Positions 8,281 through 15,912 of a stretch of 64,000 nt of DNA are shown piece after piece. The notes beneath the pieces are model-generated. The model saw only the letters and a program-made list of their open reading frames with translations. It was not told the origin of the DNA and did not search any database. Source of the stretch: Treponema sp. UBA4267 (GTDB taxonomy: Bacteria > Spirochaetota > Spirochaetia > Treponematales > Treponemataceae). Location of the stretch: NCBI GenBank assembly GCA_002395155.1, contig DGWD01000008.1:124001-188000 (forward strand). The letters are read 5' to 3'. Position 1 is the first letter of the stretch. Each line of letters begins with the position of its first letter. The translations under genes and the position numbers were made by a program.

Positions 8281-8954
8281 GTTATTCGCTGATAGTTTCA
8301 ATTGTTCCCCACAATAGCGGAGAATTTATTACAGATACAGCAAGGAATGCAGGAGCAAGCGGAGCCTCAATTCTTATGGGAAGAGGAACTGCTGCCAACA
8401 ATATTTTACAGCTTTTAGGATTAGGAGATACTTCCAAAGATATTGCCTACATCATCATAGAAAATTCTAAAAGAACGGAAATTATTGAAGCAATTGTAAA
8501 AGCTTCTGAAGAAAAAAAGGCTCATTTTGGAGTCCTGTTTACCCTGAATCTAGGCAATTTTGTTAAAGCCGGCCCAGATATTTCTTCTCAGTTGCAGGGG
8601 GAACTTTCTACAAAAGAAGATAATGATAAAGGAGACGATTCTATGAATACTTACCAGATGATTAATGTGATTGTAAATAAAGGTTATGCCGAAGATGCCA
8701 TGGCCGCAGCAAGAAAGGCTGGTGCAGGCGGAGGAACAATTATTGGAGCAAGAGGAACTGCCCGCGAAGATGATGCAGCTTTTTTTGGAATGAAAATTGT
8801 ACCTGAAAAAGAAATGCTCATGATCCTGGTTCCTACAGACAAAAAGGATGATATTTTACAGGCAATCACAAGCTTACCTTGTTTTTCTGAAGCTGGAAGT
8901 GGAATTGTATTCTGCAACGAAGCCAAAAATTTTACTCTTCTAGGAAAAAAATAA
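8277..8954 (+). CDS. Fused double PII-like regulatory protein
   Basis: 225 residues made of two ferredoxin-like PII-type domains (about 1-100 and 123-225) joined by a charged linker. The halves align visibly: GASGASILMGRGTA in the first with GAGGGTIIGARGTA in the second, and KRTEIIEAIVKASEE with KKDDILQAITSLPC. Each has the PII-like Gly-rich segment before the T-loop, but no canonical T-loop tyrosine is obvious. PII proteins bind nucleotides and small effectors and control transporters. Its 4-nt overlap with the DUF1538 gene suggests that protein is the target. Residue 123 is a Met with its own ribosome-binding site, so a free C-terminal domain may also be made. Confidence 0.8.
   Translation: MSYSLIVSIVPHNSGEFITDTARNAGASGASILMGRGTAANNILQLLGLGDTSKDIAYIIIENSKRTEIIEAIVKASEEKKAHFGVLFTLNLGNFVKAGPDISSQLQGELSTKEDNDKGDDSMNTYQMINVIVNKGYAEDAMAAARKAGAGGGTIIGARGTAREDDAAFFGMKIVPEKEMLMILVPTDKKDDILQAITSLPCFSEAGSGIVFCNEAKNFTLLGKK
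8628..8634 (+). promoter_or_regulatory. Internal ribosome-binding site within the double PII-like gene
   Basis: AAAGGAG lies 8 nt before an in-frame ATG at 8643, which encodes the first residue of the second PII-like domain. It resembles the site before domain 1 (AAAGGAG then GTGATTT then ATG), as expected if two tandem genes fused and the second site became linker codons. Confidence 0.65.
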
Positions 8955-8992
8955 GTAATTTGTTCCAATAAACAAACTTGAATTATTGCTCA

Positions 8993-9010
8993 ATTGAAAG
9001 TATATTCAAA
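8993..9010. promoter_or_regulatory. SmtB-type operator upstream of the ArsR-family gene
   Basis: TGAAAG-TA-TATTCA (8995-9008), a 6-2-6 inverted repeat, matches the form recognised by SmtB/ArsR metal sensors. It ends about 18 nt before the regulator ATG, consistent with autorepression. Confidence 0.55.
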
Positions 9011-9026
9011 TAAGAGGCTTTTCAAA

Positions 9027-9395
9027 ATGGGACAAAGTGAAGCAAGCAGTGATGTAGATGTAATTCATGCTGATATAGTTGAAAAAGTAAAAAAGGATTT
9101 TCCATCAAACCAATTAATAAACACCCTTTCTGATTTTTTTAAAATTTTCGGTGATACTACACGCGTTAAAATAATGTGTGCCCTTGATAAAAGCGAAATG
9201 TGCGTTGGCGATATCTCTGTACTCCTTGATATGACCGTTTCTGCCGTTTCCCATCAATTAAAAATTTTACGTGATGCCAGTCTTGTAAAAACCAAACGCC
9301 AGGGCAAGGTAGTTTTTTATTCGCTTGCCGATGAACACGTTCAAAGAATTATTGAATGTGGTATAGAACATATTTTAGAAAAAGAATCAGAATAG
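9027..9395 (+). CDS. ArsR/SmtB-family metal-responsive repressor
   Basis: 122 residues from the ATG at 9027 (an upstream TTG frame lies inside the operator). It has the winged-helix core DTTRVKIMCALDKSEMCVGDIS..., recognition helix MTVSAVSHQLKILRDASLV, wing KRQGKVVFYSL, then the alpha5 helix. Asp-x-His, a His 11 residues later and a Glu 3 after that (D-E-H ... H-I-L-E) reproduce the SmtB alpha5 zinc-site ligand pattern. A Cys in the alpha3 region could add a second site. So it is probably a zinc sensor that leaves DNA when metal binds. No metal transporter is adjacent; its target beyond itself is unknown. Confidence 0.85.
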   Translation: MGQSEASSDVDVIHADIVEKVKKDFPSNQLINTLSDFFKIFGDTTRVKIMCALDKSEMCVGDISVLLDMTVSAVSHQLKILRDASLVKTKRQGKVVFYSLADEHVQRIIECGIEHILEKESE

Positions 9396-9415
9396 AAGAA
9401 GTCCAACCGTTTTTT

Positions 9416-9424
9416 TGATATACT
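9416..9424 (+). promoter_or_regulatory. Extended -10 promoter of the TrmJ-like gene, probable leaderless transcript
   Basis: TGATATACT (TGN plus TATACT at 9419-9424) lies 6 nt before the ATG at 9431. No convincing -35 or Shine-Dalgarno is seen. Confidence 0.5.
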
Positions 9425-9430
9425 CTTCCT

Positions 9431-10177
9431 ATGAACCTTTCAAATATTGTAATAGTTTTAGACCATCCAGATGAATCCCGTAACATTGGTGCAGCTTGCC
9501 GTGCAATGGCCAATAATGATATTTCAGACTTACGAATTGTAGGAAAAAAAGAGGACTACGATATTGAACACATTCACGTACTGGCAATTCATGCTGGTCC
9601 TATTTTTGATAAAGCTCATTTTTACAATTCCATCCGTGAAGCAACTGCAGACTGTTCAATTTGTGCAGGAACAACCCGCCGCAAGGGTAAAAAAAGAGGC
9701 AAACTCCTGCTGCCAGAAGAATTTGCAGAAATAGCAGCAGAAAAAACTCAGGCATCAAAAATTGCAATTGTATTTGGAAACGAAAGAACAGGCCTTACCG
9801 ACCCTCAACTGGATGAATGCAATCTTGGAGTTACAATTCCTTCATCAGACAATTTTGGTTCATTAAATCTTAGCCATGCTGTTCAGATTTTGTCCTACCA
9901 CATGTTCCGTCAGAGCCTTAAAGAAAAAAATCCTGACTACAGAGGTTACACTCCTCTTAACCTTGAAAGGATTGATCAGGCGGTAGAAACAATCACAAAT
10001 AACATGGAGAAAATAGGATTTTTCAAAATGCCGGGCCGCCAGGATATGGAAAATTTCTGGAGAAGTATTTTATCAAGGGCAAGTCTTTCTGAAGGCGAAG
10101 CACAATACCTGGAAAAAACTTTTACAAAAATGGCCGGACTTGCCCAGAAAAATTCTAAAAAAGAGGATAAAGAATAA
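9431..10177 (+). CDS. TrmH-family (TrmJ-like) RNA 2'-O-ribose methyltransferase
   Basis: 248 residues with the SPOUT motifs in order: motif 1 NIGAACRAM (about 18-26), motif 2 VFGNERTGL (about 115-123), motif 3 IPSSDNFGSLNLSHAV (about 136-151). These enzymes form a trefoil-knot SAM site and methylate a ribose 2'-OH. The length, the N-terminal VLDHPDESRNIG and the C-terminal helical extension resemble TrmJ (tRNA position 32) more than RlmB. The exact RNA target cannot be told from sequence. It overlaps the next gene by 1 nt. Confidence 0.85.
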   Translation: MNLSNIVIVLDHPDESRNIGAACRAMANNDISDLRIVGKKEDYDIEHIHVLAIHAGPIFDKAHFYNSIREATADCSICAGTTRRKGKKRGKLLLPEEFAEIAAEKTQASKIAIVFGNERTGLTDPQLDECNLGVTIPSSDNFGSLNLSHAVQILSYHMFRQSLKEKNPDYRGYTPLNLERIDQAVETITNNMEKIGFFKMPGRQDMENFWRSILSRASLSEGEAQYLEKTFTKMAGLAQKNSKKEDKE

Positions 10178-10857
10178 TGCATATAAAACACCTGCTTTTT
10201 GATTTAGACGACACTCTTTATCCTTCATCATCAAATATGAATGCTGGAATTAACCGCAGGATGATGGAATGCGTCGCTGATTTTTTTAATTGTTCTATTG
10301 AAGAAGCAAAAGAACTGAAAAAGAAAAATATAATCCACCATTCGACTACCCTGGAATGGATGAGGTCAGAAGGTTTTACAGATATCGAAGGCTTTTTAGC
10401 AAAAGTTCACCCCGAAAACGAAGCCGACGAACTTCCTGAACAGCCAGGACTGAGGGAATTTTTACTTTCTTTGAATATTCCTAAATCAATTTTGACAAAT
10501 GCACCTCACGAACACGCAGACAGGGTTTTAAAAAAACTTGGAATTGCCGATTTATTCGAATGTGTTACCGATATCCGAGATGGAAACTTTTATGGTAAAC
10601 CCTATGAGAATGCCTACAGAGCGGCCCTTAAAAAAGTTGGAGCAGATGTAGAAAACACCCTCTTTTTAGATGACCTTCAAAAGTATACAGACGGCTGGAA
10701 CGCTTTGGGAGGAACAGCTATCTTAATCGGCCCTACTAACGGACTACCACTTGCCGATGATGCAAAGGCCATGACAAACAAAGACCGTTCAACCTGGGGC
10801 AAAACAATCCGCCTGCCCTCTATCTATCAGTTACCAGAAATTTTAGGAGACCTTTAA
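10177..10857 (+). CDS. HAD-superfamily phosphatase, pyrimidine 5'-nucleotidase-like
   Basis: 226 residues. Motif I FDLDDTLYPSSSNMN (about 9-23) has the nucleophile Asp and the long post-motif sequence typical of SSM1/Phm8-type pyrimidine nucleotidases. Motif II is SILTNA (about 105-110). Motif III/IV are K in YGKPYENAY and FLDDLQKY (about 167-174). The cap between motif I and II is helical. It lies in a tight run with the TrmJ-like gene (1-nt overlap) and the kinase gene (1-nt gap). Substrate is inferred only from family resemblance. Confidence 0.8.
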   Translation: MHIKHLLFDLDDTLYPSSSNMNAGINRRMMECVADFFNCSIEEAKELKKKNIIHHSTTLEWMRSEGFTDIEGFLAKVHPENEADELPEQPGLREFLLSLNIPKSILTNAPHEHADRVLKKLGIADLFECVTDIRDGNFYGKPYENAYRAALKKVGADVENTLFLDDLQKYTDGWNALGGTAILIGPTNGLPLADDAKAMTNKDRSTWGKTIRLPSIYQLPEILGDL

Positions 10858-10858
10858 A

Positions 10859-11761
10859 ATGAAAAAAATCCTTTGTATATGCTTAAGTTCAACACTCCAG
10901 AGAACAATTAATTTTGAAGACCTGACTCTGACAAAAGTAAACCGTTCAAAATCTTACCGTCAGGATGCCTCTGGAAAAGCTATAAACTCTGCCCGTGTTT
11001 TAAATCAGATTGAAGAAGGATGTGCCAAAGTAATCTGTCCACTTGGAGAAAAAAATCAGCAGCTCTTTTTAGATTTGGCAGCCAAGGATAAAATGGACAT
11101 TCAATCAGTTTCTATTCCAGGCTTTACACGAGAATGCTGGACTCTTCTGGACCGTAAAGCAGGAACCACAACTGAACTTGTAGTTGGAGAGCCACAATTA
11201 AATGATGATGATGGAAAAATCGGAAATGCGGAAGTCAAACTCCTGAAATATATAAATGAAGCTTTCGAAGAAGTTGATGGAGTTTTGCTGGCTGGTAGTA
11301 GGCCTGGCGTGTGGGCAGAGGATCTTTATGCAACTATAGCAGGCATGGCAAAAGACGCCGGAAAACTTTTTCTTGCCGACTATATTGGCCAGGATATGGA
11401 AAGAACTCTTAAAAGCACCGTACCAGATATCATAAAAATTAATGATGAAGAATTTATTAAAACTTTTGGTGGAAGTCAGGAAAGCCTCAAAACCGACATC
11501 ACAAACAAAAGCAAGGAACTGCACAATATAATTGTAGTTACCAGGGGGACAGACCCCACTTATGCCGCTAAAGACGGAATGTTTGTAGAAGTTCCAACAG
11601 AAAAAGTTCATGCCGTAAACACAACAGCCTGTGGGGACTCTTTTAATGCCGGTTTTATGTATGAATACTTAAACTCTGGCAATTTTGAAGCCGCCCTAAA
11701 AAAAGGAACCTGGGCAGCCGCTCGAAATGCCGAATTGGAATGTCCGGGAGCTGTAAAATAA
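10859..11761 (+). CDS. PfkB-family sugar kinase (1-phosphofructokinase-like)
   Basis: 300 residues. The N-terminal LSSTLQRTINFEDL and SGKAINSARVL region matches the fructokinase/hexose-phosphate kinase branch of PfkB, and the C-terminal signature NTTACGDSFNAGF (about 255-267) contains the catalytic Asp. The anion-hole motif reads ACGD where GAGD is more common. It phosphorylates a sugar or sugar phosphate with ATP in the cytoplasm; the substrate is not certain. Residues 230-233 (GTDP) are encoded by a copy of the GGGGACAGACCCC repeat, inside the segment that normally connects two strands of the nucleotide-binding lobe. Confidence 0.85.
   Translation: MKKILCICLSSTLQRTINFEDLTLTKVNRSKSYRQDASGKAINSARVLNQIEEGCAKVICPLGEKNQQLFLDLAAKDKMDIQSVSIPGFTRECWTLLDRKAGTTTELVVGEPQLNDDDGKIGNAEVKLLKYINEAFEEVDGVLLAGSRPGVWAEDLYATIAGMAKDAGKLFLADYIGQDMERTLKSTVPDIIKINDEEFIKTFGGSQESLKTDITNKSKELHNIIVVTRGTDPTYAAKDGMFVEVPTEKVHAVNTTACGDSFNAGFMYEYLNSGNFEAALKKGTWAAARNAELECPGAVK
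11545..11557 (+). repeat. GGGGACAGACCCC repeat, copy 1 (in PfkB kinase)
   Basis: Exact 13-mer GGGGACAGACCCC preceded by an extra G. Read in the sense strand as GGG ACA GAC CCC, it encodes Gly-Thr-Asp-Pro. Confidence 0.9.
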
Positions 11762-11848
11762 ATTCATCGTTTAGGTAATATAACTGATTGCTTATTCTGT
11801 CCTCCTGAAGGAAAATACATTAATTAAATCTACAGGAGTTTATTACAA

Positions 11849-12835
11849 ATGAGTATTCAGAAAAGACCTTTAGTAAATGACCTTTATACCGCAGACCCTT
11901 CTGCACATGTTTTTAACGGAAAAATCTATATCTATCCTTCTCATGACGAAGATGCTGATGTTGAAAATAATGACAATGGTGATCAGTATGACATGAAAGA
12001 TTACCACGTTTACGAAATGAAAGATGTAGAAACATATCCTAGAGATTGCGGATGTGCTTTTACACTTAAAGATGTTAAATGGGCAAGCAAACAGCTTTGG
12101 GCTCCAGACTGTGTTGAAAAAGATGGAAAATATTACTTTGTTTTCCCTGCTCGCGATAAAGAAGGTTTCTTCCGTATTGGTATTGCAGTTGGCGACAAAC
12201 CAGAAGGACCTTTTAAGCCAGAAGATGATTACATTAAAGGCTCATATTCAATTGACCCTTGTATGTTCCCAGATACAGATGGTAAATACTATCTTACTTT
12301 TGGTGGTATTTGGGGTGGTCAGCTTGATCAGTACAGAAATAACAAATGGTCTGCTGATAATAAGGAACCACAGGGACAGGAACCTGCTTGTACTCCTAAA
12401 ATTGCTTTAATGAAAGACAATATGAAAGAGCTGGCAGAAGAAGTTCGCGACTTAGTTATTCTTGATGAAAACGGAAAACCTCTTACAGGTGGTGATGAAG
12501 ACCGCCGTTACTTTGAAGATCCATGGCTCTTCAAAAAAGGTGACACATACTACTTTACATATTCAACAGGAACAACTCACTTCCTCTGTTACGCAACTTC
12601 TAAAAATGTTTATGGTCCATACACTTATGGTGGAAAAATCCTTACTCCAGTTTTAGGATGGACAACTCACCACTCTATTCTTGAATATCAGGGAAAATGG
12701 TACCTCTTCTACCACGACTGCGAACGTTCCAATGGTGTAAACCAAAAAAGAAACGTAAAATTCCGCGAACTAACATTTGATGATAAAGGAAATATTCTTA
12801 CAATGAACGGTATGGACTGGGGAAATGTTAAATAA
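11849..12835 (+). CDS. Glycoside hydrolase family 43 enzyme (xylosidase/arabinofuranosidase type)
   Basis: 328 residues forming a five-bladed beta-propeller. The three acidic residues of GH43 are visible: catalytic base Asp in LYTADPSA (about 11-18), the pKa-modulating Asp in SIDPCMF (about 132-138), and the acid Glu in YFEDPWLF (about 220-227). YIYPSHDED and LTFGGIWGG are also family-like. There is no signal peptide, so it should act in the cytoplasm on imported xylo- or arabino-oligosaccharides. A CAGGAG site precedes the ATG. The next gene starts inside its last codons. Confidence 0.92.
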   Translation: MSIQKRPLVNDLYTADPSAHVFNGKIYIYPSHDEDADVENNDNGDQYDMKDYHVYEMKDVETYPRDCGCAFTLKDVKWASKQLWAPDCVEKDGKYYFVFPARDKEGFFRIGIAVGDKPEGPFKPEDDYIKGSYSIDPCMFPDTDGKYYLTFGGIWGGQLDQYRNNKWSADNKEPQGQEPACTPKIALMKDNMKELAEEVRDLVILDENGKPLTGGDEDRRYFEDPWLFKKGDTYYFTYSTGTTHFLCYATSKNVYGPYTYGGKILTPVLGWTTHHSILEYQGKWYLFYHDCERSNGVNQKRNVKFRELTFDDKGNILTMNGMDWGNVK

Positions 12836-13430
12836 AAAATTTATTATATCATGTGTATTACTGTGTGGGACTTTAGTTTATGCAGAGCCTTCCCAAAAGA
12901 ATCAACAAAATGATGTAGTTGAATTTTCTGAAAATTATCAATCCTTCAAGATAAATAAAAAAGATCGGATTCAAGAAGTAATAGAAACTAATTTATTTGG
13001 AGAGACAAAATATAATTCTGTATTAGTAGTTGCTTCATCCAAAGGTGGGACTTTTTTTGATTATTATTTCTATAAAATTGATGATGAAAATATTTGTCTT
13101 GGAATAGATTCATATAATAGTGTACAAGACGATGCTGTTATCTACATCAATACAAATAAAGATTGCGGTACAGCCTGTAAAGTTTACCTGGATAAACCAG
13201 AGGAAAAGCAGGTTTTCTATGTATGGGAACCACTAAAAAAAATAACAAATGATAATCAAAAAGAAAAAATTACAATAAAGACAAATAAAAAAAATTATTC
13301 TGTATATCTTAGAAAGGGTATTACAGATGTAGAATTATTTTTCAAAGAATTCCCAAAAGTCAAATCAATAAAAGGTTTAGAGAATTTTCCTGAGTTGAAA
13401 AATATTTCTTTTTTTGGAATTAGTTCATGA
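12825..13430 (+). CDS. Small secreted protein of unknown function with leucine-rich-repeat-like C-terminus
   Basis: 201 residues. A signal peptide (MLNKKFIISCVLLCGTLVYA, cleavage after about residue 20) leads into a polar, beta-rich domain rich in Lys/Asn. The last 35 residues (FPKVKSIKGLENFPELKNISFF) look like one to two leucine-rich-repeat turns and then stop, so it may be a truncated relative of a longer LRR protein. It overlaps the GH43 gene by 11 nt. It is visibly richer in A/T codons than its neighbours, which hints at a different history. No function is proposed. Confidence 0.6.
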   Translation: MLNKKFIISCVLLCGTLVYAEPSQKNQQNDVVEFSENYQSFKINKKDRIQEVIETNLFGETKYNSVLVVASSKGGTFFDYYFYKIDDENICLGIDSYNSVQDDAVIYINTNKDCGTACKVYLDKPEEKQVFYVWEPLKKITNDNQKEKITIKTNKKNYSVYLRKGITDVELFFKEFPKVKSIKGLENFPELKNISFFGISS

Positions 13431-13462
13431 AATTAGATGTTTAATGGAGAAAACCGGTTTAT

Positions 13463-13528
13463 GTGGTCTGCAAAACGCAAACCACTATATACTACCTATG
13501 AATAAAATCCATTTATTTCTCAGGTAGT
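13463..13528 (+). terminator. Two consecutive hairpins after the small secreted protein gene
   Basis: GTGGTCTGC (13463-13471) pairs with GCAAACCAC (13477-13485), 8 of 9 positions, around an AAAAC loop. Then ACTACCT (13491-13497) pairs with AGGTAGT (13522-13528), with partial pairing inside. No clean T-run follows, so termination or RNA stabilisation are both possible. Confidence 0.4.
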
Positions 13529-13575
13529 ATAAAAATCTCATTATAAACAATCACCCTTCTCTCTCCCATAAACAG

Positions 13576-13604
13576 TTTAAATAACCCGATTTCCGTAGTA
13601 TAAT
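13576..13604 (+). promoter_or_regulatory. Promoter of the tyrosine phosphatase gene, probable leaderless transcript
   Basis: TTTAAA (13576-13581), 17-nt spacer, TATAAT (13599-13604), then 6 nt (CTAAGA) to the ATG at 13611. The layout is the same as at lspA. Confidence 0.6.
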
Positions 13605-13610
13605 CTAAGA

Positions 13611-14381
13611 ATGAAAATTCCAAAACTTGCAAGCAAACGTAATTTCAGAGACTTAGGTGGAATTGTATGTTCTGACGGCCGTAAAATAAAGCCTTACATG
13701 CTTATTCGAGGAACTACCCTCCGCAAACTTTCTCCAGTTGTTCTTGATCTTTTGAAGAATATGTACAAAATCCATACAATTGTGGATTTACGTACAAGTA
13801 AAGAAACTCAGGAAAGACCTTCAAAAATTCCAACTGGTGTCACTTATCATCATCTTCCTATTTTATCTGAAGCTGTTGTTGGAATTAGTCACGAAAAAAA
13901 GATTCATAGTCTTCTTTCACTATCACTTATGCCTGAAATGGAAGAACTTTATATAAACATGGTCAAAGGTGATGCCCAAGATCGTGTTGTAAATATTCTG
14001 AAATTTATTCTAACTCTTGACGAAAAAAATTATTCTGTTATTTTCCACTGCTCTGCCGGTAAGGATAGAACTGGACTTATAGCAGCCCTCCTGCTTTCAT
14101 TTCTTGGGGTCGACCGTAAAGCTATCATTGAAGATTACCTTATGACAAACAGAGTAACTCAGCAAAAGGCAAAGTTTATTTATCTTGGAGTTTTAATTTC
14201 AAAACATAATCATAAGATTGCAAAAAAGATGATGCATTACTACATCGCAAAACAGGAATATATTGAATATGCTTTGAAATCTCTGGAAAAAGAATATGGT
14301 TCTCTGGACGCATTTTTCAAGGCACGTCTCCAGTTTTCAGAAGAAGAAACTAAAGCCATAAAAGATAAATTTCTTGAATAA
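13611..14381 (+). CDS. Tyrosine-protein phosphatase (dual-specificity-like, Y_phosphatase3 type)
   Basis: 256 residues. The N-terminal SKRNFRDLGGI is the family entry motif, followed by VDLRTSKETQERP (about 62-74), and the active-site P-loop HCSAGKDRTGL (about 147-157) with the CX5R catalytic Cys and Arg. The helical C-terminus resembles bacterial LipA/MptpB-type phosphatases that act on phosphotyrosine or phosphoinositides. No signal peptide is seen. It converges with the exonuclease gene, the stops being adjacent with no spacer. Confidence 0.88.
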   Translation: MKIPKLASKRNFRDLGGIVCSDGRKIKPYMLIRGTTLRKLSPVVLDLLKNMYKIHTIVDLRTSKETQERPSKIPTGVTYHHLPILSEAVVGISHEKKIHSLLSLSLMPEMEELYINMVKGDAQDRVVNILKFILTLDEKNYSVIFHCSAGKDRTGLIAALLLSFLGVDRKAIIEDYLMTNRVTQQKAKFIYLGVLISKHNHKIAKKMMHYYIAKQEYIEYALKSLEKEYGSLDAFFKARLQFSEEETKAIKDKFLE

Positions 14382-15212
14382 TTAAAGGTCTATTTCCAGC
14401 AAAATTGGTGTATGATCCTGGCGTGGACCTGAATCTATCATCTCTGATTTTTTCACCAGCTCTTTAATTCTGTCGCTCACTAAGAAATAATCAATACGCC
14501 AGCCTGAATTGTTTATCTTGCTGGTTTTGATTCTCTGTCCCCACCAGGAATAAACGTCTTTTATATCTCCGTGAATTAATCTGAAAGTATCAACAAAACC
14601 TTTTGACAGGAGATTTGTAAATCCATCTCTTTCTTCATCTGTAAAACCAGCAGAAAAATGATTACTTGCAGGATTGGCCAGGTCTATTTCCTTGTGAGCA
14701 ACATTAAAATCACCACAGGCAATAACCGGTTTAGCCTTATCAAGGGATGATAAATATTCTGCATATAAGATGTCCCACTTCTGGCGGTCAGAAAGGCGCT
14801 TGAGTTCATCACCAGCGTTTGGAGTATACACATTAACAAAATAGAATTTTTCGAATTCCAGGGTAAGAAGACGTCCTTCATCATCCATTGTGTCTGGAGC
14901 CGAAATTTTAGGAACCGACTTTACAGGAGAAAGACCTTCCTTATAAAGCATCATTGTACCGGCATAACCTTTTCTGGCAGGAGGAACGGAAGAAACCCAG
15001 ACCCATTTGTATCCTGGAAAATACTGTGCAAGAAGTTCTTCATGTCTGGCAGAAGGACCTTCGGCAGGAAGTTTTGTTTCCTGAATTGCAATTGCATCAG
15101 GCTCAAGACTGCGGATTGTTTTAAGTACATCCTGCGACAAAACAGCTCTAGCAGAGGTAGATGTAAGTGCCGCATTCAACGAATCAATATTCCAGGAAAT
15201 AAGTCTAAACAT
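14382..15212 (-). CDS. xth: Exodeoxyribonuclease III / AP endonuclease
   Basis: 276 residues from the ATG at 15212, chosen for the AGGAG 8 nt upstream and the family N-terminus MFRLISWNIDSLNAAL. Endonuclease/exonuclease/phosphatase motifs: IAIQETKLP (about 47-55), NVYTPNAGDE, CGDFNVAHKEIDLANP (about 165-180), WRIDYFLVS (about 240-248), and the terminal DHTPILLEI. It processes abasic sites and 3' ends in base-excision repair. Confidence 0.94.
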   Translation of the reverse strand: MFRLISWNIDSLNAALTSTSARAVLSQDVLKTIRSLEPDAIAIQETKLPAEGPSARHEELLAQYFPGYKWVWVSSVPPARKGYAGTMMLYKEGLSPVKSVPKISAPDTMDDEGRLLTLEFEKFYFVNVYTPNAGDELKRLSDRQKWDILYAEYLSSLDKAKPVIACGDFNVAHKEIDLANPASNHFSAGFTDEERDGFTNLLSKGFVDTFRLIHGDIKDVYSWWGQRIKTSKINNSGWRIDYFLVSDRIKELVKKSEMIDSGPRQDHTPILLEIDL

Positions 15213-15252
15213 ATGTTCTCCTACAAAATACATGGATGTATTTTTTTCATCA

Positions 15253-15900
15253 CTACCAGTTTTCTAAGTCCCACTCGGAAGCAGTAAAGCCACAAAGCTC
15301 TCTAAAATATGGGAGTTTGTAGCAGGCTTCAACAAAGGCACGCCAGTCTTCAATATTTTTATGATGAAAACGCTGAATGACAATTGTTTTGAGCTGAAGA
15401 TAATTTGTAGTTACAGTTGCCCAAAGTTCAAGCCCACGTGGTAAGTTGTGAACCATAATTTCAAAAGCTTCGTAAATTTTCTGTTTATCACCAGTTTTTT
15501 TTGCTTCTACATAACGTTCATAATTTGCACGAGCTTCTTTTTTTGTATTTTCAGAAACATACTTTGTAAAAGGGTCATAATCTGAAGTCATAAATTTATC
15601 CATACTGTGCATGGTAGACTGAGACATCACAATATCCGCAAAATGATAACGCTGGAATTCCGGCATAAAAACACCGTTTCCCTTGATATCAAAAATTACC
15701 AGAATGCCTTTTATAAAAGCATCGTGCGACTGGTGAGGGAACATATTTCCTCCCAGACTTTTTGCAACCTGCCACTGTTTATTATTATCAGTTTTATCAA
15801 AAGGAAGAGTTGTATCAATTTCTCCAACATTAAAAGAATTTCCCTTTGCATTTAAAGCACGATCAAGACCAAATACTTCTAAATTTTTAACTTCAACCAT
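15253..15900 (-). CDS. Divergent ThyX-like protein of unknown function
   Basis: 215 residues. Its order of segments parallels flavin-dependent thymidylate synthase: FIKGILVIFDIKGNGVFMPEFQR where ThyX has the strand leading to RHR, then YHFADIVMSQSTMHSM, then LPRGLELWATVTTNYLQLKTIVIQR followed by EDWRAFVEAC, close to the ThyX LP...W...N...L.NFL.LR segment. The ThyX signature RHRxxSxNExSxRY is not preserved, so normal thymidylate synthesis is unlikely. It could be a fold relative with another role. It lies 12 nt downstream of the flavin reductase stop, which is suggestive since ThyX uses FAD, but this is inference. Confidence 0.45.
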   Translation of the reverse strand: MVEVKNLEVFGLDRALNAKGNSFNVGEIDTTLPFDKTDNNKQWQVAKSLGGNMFPHQSHDAFIKGILVIFDIKGNGVFMPEFQRYHFADIVMSQSTMHSMDKFMTSDYDPFTKYVSENTKKEARANYERYVEAKKTGDKQKIYEAFEIMVHNLPRGLELWATVTTNYLQLKTIVIQRFHHKNIEDWRAFVEACYKLPYFRELCGFTASEWDLENW

Positions 15901-15912
15901 CCAGGATGCTCC

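Noticed and set aside
8959..8977. TTTGTT/AACAAA hairpin after the PII-like gene as a terminator
   Set aside because: The stem is short and AT-only, with no T-run after it, so support is too weak.
14534..14542. TCTGTCCCC in the exonuclease III gene as a further copy
   Set aside because: Nine of 13 bases only, explained by a Trp-Gly-Gln codon string; the other arm is missing.
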